Of a DNA stretch of 64,000 bases, positions 56,941-64,000 are shown piece by piece. The notes below the pieces were generated by a model. That model saw only the letters and a list, made by a program, of their open reading frames with translations, was not told where the DNA came from and did no database searches. Made by a program: the position numbers and the translations under genes. The first letter of the stretch is position 1, and each line of letters opens with the position of its first letter. Source of the DNA: Echinarachnius parma (lineage: Eukaryota; Echinodermata; Echinoidea; Clypeasteroida; Echinarachniidae); NCBI GenBank assembly GCA_037951105.1, contig JBAMJV010007415.1:1-64000 (forward strand), written 5' to 3'.

Positions 56941-57131
56941 ATACCACTGATCCGACGCATCCAACTCCAACGGAGGTACCTGGTTACGCAATCGCCCTTC
57001 TCTTCCTCGCCTCCGTATCGCTTACCATTTCAATCGGAAGATGTGCCTGCCCAAATTGTTGCCGCTGCGGCGATGACAATTCTGTTATGATCCGTTCCCC
57101 CAGCATGTCACCGATTATAAATATGTGTTAG
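56941..57131 (+). CDS. 3'-terminal exon: single-pass membrane protein with C-x-C-x2-C-C-R-C-G tail (copy B)
   Basis: Paralogue of the exon at 29,087, on the same strand, with the same phase-1 acceptor (G from the preceding exon completes Asp). It encodes about 63 residues: a Thr/Pro stalk (D-T-T-D-P-T-H-P-T-P-T-E), V-P-G-Y-A-I, a hydrophobic helix of about 18 residues, I-G-R-C-A-C-P-N-C-C-R-C-G-D-D, then a Ser/Met/Pro tail ending N-M-C, and TAG. Codons for P-G-Y-A, G-R-C-A-C and N-C-C-R-C-G differ from copy A at eight or more third positions without changing residues. Helix residues vary conservatively and the tails are unrelated. No AATAAA is seen within 100 bp of the stop. It may belong to a second gene of the same family, or be an alternative last exon of one gene; spacing of 27.9 kb allows either. 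No family recognised. Confidence 0.72.
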
Positions 57132-58724
57132 GCAGATGATGTAGACGCCAAATTATGTATACACTATAATCGACGGTTCAATTATACACTGTTGGTCATA
57201 ATGTTGGAATATTTTTTTTTTAGATCCAACTTTATTCTTTTTCCTTTTTTTTGCGCCTAATTAATCATTTTAGACTAAAAATAATCATTACATTATGTTT
57301 CCAAACTACCAATGTACAATACATGGTAGCGTGGATTTGCATTAATTAAAGGGGACCACGAGGCAAAGGACAACACATTATTATATGTTTTGGTACCGTT
57401 TTGTGATATCAAATATATACCCAACATTTTGCAAATGGTTGTGTAATTCATAAACAAAGCAATTAATTAATTTATGTAGCGATTTGTCCTCAAAACGTAT
57501 CGCAGACACGTTGGTAACAATACCATGGTAACTATGCATGTATACCATAATTATTTTGAATTTTTTTTATTTTATTTTTTATAATATTTGTTTTGCTTTG
57601 TTGGGATAAAATGTCATACAACATTAACTGTCAAATGTGTGTATTTTAGTTCTTAAAGCAAAAAAAAAAAGGATCCTCTACAATAAGATATATGCAATAC
57701 AGAATTCAAACAGATTGTGTAATACCATGAATACGAACTAATGTGAAACTGTTTATAATTATTCAATAACACTGTTATGTTTATAACATTGTTAAAAGGG
57801 GTTGCAATTATATCTGCTTTCGCCAGTAAAGGGAACGTATTACTTAGCCAAGGGTTCAAAAGGAACTCGAGCAAGATTATGTGTAAAGGCCTAAAGAGAA
57901 TAGAAGGAATGATCCCTAAAATCTAGAACACAATTGGACAAGAAGCAAACAAACTGTGGCTCTTTAAAGTTGTCAAATTAGTATAATGGAAAACTCAAGT
58001 TTGAATTAAATTTCAACAACAACAATTGTGTTCATATTCATGCCTGTACATTACTTAAACTCATGGTATGATTTGTATAAGCGTACATAAAATTATATTG
58101 AACTGTAATAAAGAATGGACATACATTTTAGGAAATTTCAAACCGTTTTTGTTTACCAAAACGTACTGGAAGTTGTCCATAACTTTGCCATAGTTTTGGG
58201 CCCATATGAGTCACACCTTGAACCACATGGCTATTTCCAAAGAGATACAGTTTACTTATTTCTGGACCGATGGTGCTCACATTGTCGAACACTGTTATTC
58301 CTATTTTATAGAGTTTGATAGTGAAAACAGTGAGTTGTACGTCTGAGTGTCATTGTCTCTTGTATACATGCAGCAGTATGAAGGTCACATTCAGGAGTAC
58401 ATATGAAATGAAACCATAAACAACATTCCGCATACGTTCACTCCAACTACGTTTAAACCATGCTCCCGGCGGCCATAGCAGCCCCGTTTTCCAAAAACGT
58501 CGTGCGCCGTAAGATATTGACACTTTTGTCCTCTGTAGTCAAATTTTGTTTGGTCATGCCAAGTTCTCTCACGGTCTATCCCGGAATTTGTGATGGGCAG
58601 TGGAGGAAAGGGGCTGCTGAGTCCCGGCGGCTCCAAAAGGCACAGCGGTTCCGCCCGTGGTCTACCACGGATGGCAGTACTTTCCCTCCAGGCGCGTCAC
58701 GTTTTGATGGGGTCTGTAGAGCCC
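57132..58724. other. Non-coding region with a GC-richer patch
   Basis: AT-rich to about 58,440. From 58,460 to 58,720 base composition is more even and open frames exist on both strands, but neither resembles a known protein. The patch runs directly into a tandem repeat, so it may be part of an unrecognised mobile element. Confidence 0.4.
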
Positions 58725-58960
58725 GCAAATGTCAAAATCTCCCAATAATGTCAACATTCCCGCAAATGTCATAACAAGTCAACCACAAATGTCACAATTC
58801 CCGCAAATGTCATAACTCGTCAACCGCAAATGTCATAATTCCCGCAAATGTCATAACACGTCAACTGCAAATGTCAAAATCTGATTAACTGCAAATGTCA
58901 TAACACGTCGTCTGCAAATGTCAAAATTTCCATTTGTACTGCAAATGTCAAAACTCATTG
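58725..58960. repeat. Tandem repeat built on 'gcaaatgtcataa'
   Basis: About ten copies of 'ccgcaaatgtcataa(c/t)' or '(c)tgcaaatgtcaaaa', separated by short variable linkers such as 'cacgtcaa'. Spacing is 16-28 bp. Repeats are imperfect and linkers are too short and related for a CRISPR. Confidence 0.85.
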
Positions 58961-59726
58961 CTTGCATTATAATAATGAGGACAATAATGTAATTAAATAA
59001 AACGGATAAAATACGATGAAATCAAGTCACATGTATGTGTCTGTGTCATGTGTCTCTCTCTACCCTCCCTTGCCAGAAGTATTGCAACATGATGACATTC
59101 GTTACATTTTTGGTAAATTACTTATCTATGTTGTAGCGGTGTTTTGTTCTAAATAATTGAATAGTGACCGACATTTCGGTAAAAATGGAAGGTACATATT
59201 ATTCACTTTCTCATTCAAAGCCACTGAGTCCCTCATGCACACACCATGGTTAAGACATCCGGGTGATCTAACGTGCAAAGCCGACAAATCGTCGCCCTGA
59301 GGGAGGAGGGGGTTTCGGTGGCTCAGATTGCTGAACACTTTAAGGTATGCCGTAACACGGTGTACAGAGTGTGTAAACGCCATAGGGAAACTGACAATTT
59401 TTACTAGAGACCAAGACCTGCCAGAGATAGAAAGACCACAGGTCTGGAAGATTGGTACCTCCTGCGTCAGGCTCGTATGACCCGATTCAAATCTGCACAA
59501 ACTTTGGCAGCTCACTGGAGCTACAGTATATGCTAGAATCTCAAAGAGGACGACACAAAGACGTCTATACTTCCACAATCCTCATGCCCGCATTTCCAGG
59601 AGGAAGATTCTCATATCTCGTGTTAATCGCCATACACGCATCAGGTGGTCCTCCAGAGTGAAGGATTGGACGGTGTAGGACAATTGGAGTCACTTCCGGT
59701 CTTTTCCGACGAGAGTAGGTTTTGCC

Positions 59727-61493
59727 GGCTCATGCCGAAAGGGTGGGTAGCGTCGCGTCGCGTCGCGTTGACTTGAACGCGACCATTCGTCGAAAGCCCC
59801 CCCTCCCCCGGTTTTGCCGAAAGGGTGCGTTGGGGGCGCCGCGTCGCGTCGCCTTGACTGGAACGCGACCATTCGGCCAAAGCCCCACCCCCGGGTTTTA
59901 CAGAAAGGGTGCGTTGGAAGCACTGATTTCCCATTGACAAAACAATCATGCGATTAGGCAAATCTCAGCCAATTCTTAACATATTTAAATTAAATTGATT
60001 TTGTGTATTTGAACATTAATTTCTATGCTCTTTCGATTCAAATTCAAATTTGAAAAAAAAAAAAAAAGAAGATTAGTATGACGTCATATCTTGTGTACTC
60101 AATTTGCTCAAGAATAACCACCGAAGCCTTGGGATAGTTCACCTGCGGATCGAAAGCTTGAAATGACACAAACTTGAATTATGGTGGTCAGACCAGTGAC
60201 GTTCCCAAGATTTGTTAAGGGGGGGGGGGGGGGGGGGTGGGGGTGGCCGTATACATTTCTTGAAACCGAGACCAAGTACATTTACAATTTTCGAGGGCTT
60301 AAATGTGGTCGAGACCAGCTACAAATTGTAAAGAAGGGGTTCAAACCCCCAAAACAGTCATTATTATGTCAAGGGGGGGGGGGGGGGGGGGGGGGTTGAA
60401 CCCCTCCCCACAAAAAAATCCCCTCCTCTGGTTACGCCTATGGATCAGACTAAAATTAGTTAACTCCAAAGGTAAACTATTCCAAGTGTTAGATGTAGAA
60501 TCTTTAGTAAATGTGTATTTTGATAAACAAATTAGGCCCTTCATAAGTTTTATATACTTTCAGGTACACAATCGAACACACATGACTCGCAACTGAGCTT
60601 CATTATACAACGCAAGGTGGTTGTACATGATTTCCTGGAATGCGCGGGAACGCGCGGTAAACTATATATAGAGCGTGTGAATCGGACATCATAGTATTTT
60701 ACAAACGCAATATTAAAGGGACTTAGTAACATTGTCCAAATCTTCAAAATAAAATTGTAATTCTAGCGGTTCCCTCATACCTTGTTGTATTCGTATGAAC
60801 AATTAAATCATGGACCGGTTTTGGTTTTTAGAATTTCCCTTTCGTTACAACGATATGTACGATCGAAGTATTCAGATAAGAACAACTCCGGGGGAGTTTT
60901 TCTTCTGTGTACAAAGTGAGTGCAGTGAGTTAGTGAATATCACTTTGTATTCTCACTCATTACTTGGCCAGGCAATGTCTCACACAATACCCTGTGGACA
61001 TATGAGATAACAACACTATTCATTCCATCAATCCTTCATCACTTTTTGCACATGTCAACAAAGTTACTAGATCCCTTTAAATAATATCGACTACAGTACA
61101 TCCGAAGCACGCACGCCTTACGCATCGGTTCAATCAATCAACCATGCGCTATAAAATCCCATCTTCTGGAAAAGTCGGTCTCTCATATGATAACACGTGT
61201 TTCGTCGCGGTGGCGAAACAAAAACTAAGAGATTGAAATGGCGCAATTTACGGACGCGTCTTTGATGTACACATCATTGTATGTATAAACGCGTACATTC
61301 GGAATAAGCCCCCCCCCCCCCCCCCCCCCCGTATGTGCAATTCGGTAGCGTTATCTGAGCTGACGCGCCTTAACGCTCCCAACCCACCCTTTCGGCAAAA
61401 CCGGGGGGGGGGGGGGGGGCGGGGGGGCTTTGGACGAATGGTCGGAATTCAACGAGACGCGACGCGACGCTACCCACCATTTCGGAATAAGCC
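59727..61493. mobile_element. Nested TIR element with 9-bp target duplication (Mutator-like by duplication size)
   Basis: GGTTTTGCC flanks both sides (59,718-59,726 and 61,494-61,502). Ends 'ggctcatgccgaaagggtgg' and, inverted, 'ggcttattccgaaatggtgg', each followed by 'gtagcgtcgcgtcgcgtc'. Inside each end is a second diverged copy of the subterminal unit with 'ttttgccgaaagggtg'. The interior has G-runs at 60,221-60,238 and 60,373-60,396 and a TTAA MITE, but no transposase. Removing it with one duplication copy restores Tc1-like reading across the join, confirming the boundaries. Confidence 0.88.
60713..61080. mobile_element. TTAA MITE nested inside the 9-bp-duplication element
   Basis: TTAA at 60,713-60,716 and 61,077-61,080. 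TIRs 'agggacttagtaac' and 'gttactagatccct'. 368 bp, no protein. Confidence 0.85.
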
Positions 61494-62238
61494 GGTTTTG
61501 CCTTTCTTCCAACGACGGAAGAGTAAGAGTTCAGGCGTAACCCCGACATCGCATACGACCCAAGGAACCGGATCTACACTCAAATGAATGCAGTTTCAGT
61601 CATTGTTTGGGGTGTGTCGGCATCTATGGAGTCTGCGATCTTGTTGTCGTGTACAGGAACATGGATAACCCAAAAATATCGGGAGATTCTGGACTCTCAC
61701 GTGTTTCCATCCATTGGTAACATCTTTGGCGACGCGCAACACCCGTTCATTTTCCAGGATGACAACGCACCGGCGCACGTAAGGGCTGCCCAGGTGGACC
61801 AATGGTATGACGAAAATGGCGTCAACAGGGTGCAGTGGCCAGAACAAATACCATATGCTAACCCGAAAGAGAATCTATGAGATGCCATCAAGAGAGCCCT
61901 CACCAAGGACCGAGCAACCACAAACAGAGGGTTTGATCGGCTCTATCTTCAGGGTCTGGGGCAGCATCACCCAAGAAAGACTGCATGGTCTATATATACG
62001 GGACTCTACCAAGGACGATGCGCGCCATTATCAGAATGAGCGGGTACCCAACAAAATACTAGAACTTCATGAACTTTACATGATAAATGACTCTTGACAT
62101 GTTACTGAAATGTGCCTGATAATAAGAACTTAAATCATTTACTACACATTATTTAAAACAGCACTTATTATCATGTCATACATTGCCTCCTGTGTAATGC
62201 ATGTGTCTATGTTGCAATACTTTTGGCACGGGAGGGTA

Positions 62239-62732
62239 TATATACTGCGTAATGCTGCATCTTCTGGAGCCAGTGTGTGAGGGTTCACATGCCCTAGGGC
62301 AACAGTAATGTACTTTACTTTTGTGAACCTGACCCACACACTGCTCCTCACTATTTTCTTCTGTCTTGTAACTTGTATTGTTGTAATTTGTGCATATATA
62401 TTTGTGTTGTATTTTACATTGTATTATGCTTTTTGGTCGAATAAATAATAATAATAAATAATAATAATAATAATACATTATAGTTCAAAAAGATGTTTTC
62501 TTACGGTGTTTTCTTTTTACATTTTTTCTGACTTTAAATTTGTATAATTATATATATGTATATAAGAAAAGTGAATTAATACATACAGCTTTGGTTTCTT
62601 CCTATATTTGAATAATTGCAAAGAATAATCATAAATGATTGAAAGGAAGAATCGTAGGCGTACATAATATTTAATAAACTAATGAAAATGAAATTAATTT
62701 ATTTCTACATTACCTTGCTCAACAGGGGCTTT
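62239..62732. other. Non-coding region with a (AAT)n tract
   Basis: An AAT/ATA microsatellite lies at 62,440-62,475. No gene recognised. Confidence 0.45.
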
Positions 62733-63372
62733 TTAAAGGGACAGGTCCATCTTTACAAAACGTCTGAACAGCTTTCAGTTGACGGATGGGGATCAATGTA
62801 ACACGCAAACAAAAAATCAGAGCGAACAGCCCTCTAATTTGGATTCTACGAATGAAAAACGAATGCGTCCCTCCATTTAAACTATATATCGGTCAATAAA
62901 GGAGTTCAACTGATTTAGCATAATATTACAACAATATAGTACTAATTCTCGTAAAGCTATTGTGAAGCCGACATTTTTTAACGTATGTCACGGAAAAAGA
63001 TCTCAAAAAGAAAGAATATATAATTACATGTAGTCAGTTTAAGCGATGTTTGTGTATTTTGCTTGGTAAACGCTCACACATTAGTACTTATGCGCGAGTC
63101 ACGTAGCTAGCGCGGGTCACGTAGGGGTCATGCATACCGATCTGGCACTCCGTGAAATCTATGTACAAACTTACTCACCGGCCGAAAACACGTATGTACC
63201 TAATTAACCGACGTCCCTCAGTTTATTCAGTTTTAGGTCCCTAACTCCACGAAAAAGAGATTTCAAGCCCTAATTTTTTCAGGCATGCTATTAAATGACA
63301 TTTCCTTTCATATAAGACAATAACCTCGCAACTTTTGAATTTTGGCTTGCAAAAGTGGATCTCTCCCTTTAA
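62733..63372. mobile_element. TTAA MITE family 3, complete 640-bp copy
   Basis: TTAA at 62,733-62,736 and 63,369-63,372. TIRs 'agggacaggtccatctt' and 'agtggatctctccct'. An older, inverted copy lies at 7725-8475. No protein is encoded. Confidence 0.85.
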
Positions 63373-64000
63373 TGGATGCCCTCGAACGAAACCCTTCATA
63401 GAGGTAAATTCAAATGTAATTTAACTGGCAAAATGATTTCATTACAATAATGTATTACATAATTAATTGATTACACATTACAAATCAATTCATGTATCAG
63501 TGAATGTTGAGTTAGTCTTTGGTGAATTACTTTTGACTTAATATTTTACTAAATGTTTACACTGTTTTGTAATTTTTTTGTTATAAAACTAATTGTTTTT
63601 GTTTTTGTTTATATATAAATTGCGCCATGTTAAATTCATTACTGCTTAGACTACATAACTATTCATAACTATTCAATTACGCTGTGTAGTGTACTTTTGT
63701 ACTTTGATTATCACTATACTGAGTGAAAGGATGAACTACAGGATTCAGGCATTTCATTTTACCGCAACCATTAAGTAATTCATCCTTACAGATTGTATAA
63801 ATAAAGAGTAAATATCATTAGCGTAGCCAAAAGGGGGGAGGGGGGCAGGCAGGGGGCAGCTGCCCCCCACCCCCCCCCCCCAAAAAAAATGCTTTTTCGA
63901 AATTGTTGTCGGTACATTTAGAACTTCGTCGGTATAATAAATAAAGACCGACAAAAAAGTCAATTATACATATAAACAACCCAAAATCGGGCTTATATTG
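63373..64000. other. Non-coding region with G/C homopolymer palindrome
   Basis: AT-rich to 63,820, then 'agcgtagccaaaagggggga' and a G-run/'cagctg'/C-run at 63,830-63,882. This resembles a transposon end and is cut by the window edge. No gene recognised. Confidence 0.45.

Larger units (their letters stand above)
59246..62060 (+). pseudogene. Tc1-type transposase, split by an insertion and otherwise decayed
   Basis: The likely start is the methionine at 59,246 (M-V-K-T-S-G). The N-terminal helix-turn-helix reads R-Q-I-V-A-L-R-E-E-G-V-S-V-A-Q-I-A-E-H-F. Stops follow at 59,264 and 59,405, and a frameshift near 59,530. R-K-I-L-I-S-R-V-N-R-H and S-D-E-S-R-F (first catalytic Asp) precede the insertion. 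The C-terminal half resumes at 61,503: V-I-V-W-G-V, Q-D-D-N-A-P-A-H (second Asp) near 61,760, and N-P-K-E-N-L (catalytic Glu) near 61,868, followed by a stop. All three catalytic acidic residues survive. Counting literally, 35 residues separate the second Asp from Glu, where classic Tc1 has 34. Cut-and-paste transposition at TA sites is the family role; this copy is inactive. Confidence 0.93.
59061..62238 (+). mobile_element. Tc1-type DNA transposon, complete ends, with nested insertion
   Basis: TA at 59,061-59,062 and 62,237-62,238. TIRs 'ccctcccttgccagaagtat' with 'tgcaacat' at the left, and the complement ending 'gcacgggaggg' at the right. The transposase gene lies between and is split by a 1,767-bp element at 59,727-61,493; without that insert the transposon is about 1.4 kb, normal for Tc1 elements. 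Confidence 0.93.

Noticed and set aside
56773..57090. 105-codon frame overlapping the second terminal exon
   Set aside because: It is in a different frame from the conserved exon and runs through the intron and splice acceptor.
58725..58960. CRISPR-like array
   Set aside because: Repeats are imperfect, linkers are short and related to each other, and the DNA is clearly animal.

Overview
Organism and overall nature: this is AT-rich animal nuclear DNA, most likely from a marine invertebrate. I cannot name the phylum. The evidence is eukaryotic retroelements (a Penelope-like element with a GIY-YIG endonuclease, an L1/Tx1-type LINE, another LINE reverse transcriptase), a Tc1-type transposase, hAT-type and many TTAA-flanked MITEs, long microsatellites, a short run of the metazoan telomere repeat, and two intron-bounded 3'-terminal exons. 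There are no operons, bacterial genes, rRNA genes or CRISPR arrays. Most of the DNA that can be interpreted is transposon-derived, often nested two or three levels deep.

Layout: 1-8 kb holds LINE remnants (about 2.2-2.8 and 3.2-4.7 kb) and TTAA-type MITEs. 8.84-15.85 kb is a composite Penelope-like insertion: a near-intact minus-strand element joined head-to-head to a 5'-truncated plus-strand copy. 15.9-29 kb is mostly non-coding, with a 560-bp TTAA MITE, a 1.37-kb (CAT)n-type array and a TIR MITE. At 29.09-29.26 kb lies a terminal coding exon for a single-pass membrane protein with a Cys-rich tail. 30.9-37 kb is dense nested foldback DNA. 38.46-46.99 kb is an L1/Tx1-like LINE inserted between two (AC)n tracts. 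47.27-48.46 kb is a 1.2-kb palindrome. 48.6-51 kb has further foldback elements, one interrupted by a hAT MITE with an 8-bp target duplication. 52-56.6 kb is a mosaic of MITEs, hairpins and an inverted 0.8-kb duplication. 56.94-57.13 kb carries a second terminal exon paralogous to the one at 29 kb. 59.06-62.24 kb is a complete but dead Tc1-type transposon, split by a 1.77-kb insertion with 9-bp target duplications that itself carries a TTAA MITE.

How the parts relate: the host contribution I can support is two diverged copies of one terminal exon (Pro/Thr-rich stalk, membrane helix, C-x-C-x2-C-C-R-C-G tail) on the plus strand, with the same phase-1 splice acceptor and mostly silent differences at invariant residues. 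This points to a tandemly duplicated gene family I do not recognise. The other main theme is non-autonomous elements flanked by TTAA, in at least four TIR families. Two foldback families are built almost wholly from short self-complementary motifs; one has a visible period of about 10 bp. All boundaries were read by eye; no alignment or database search was possible.
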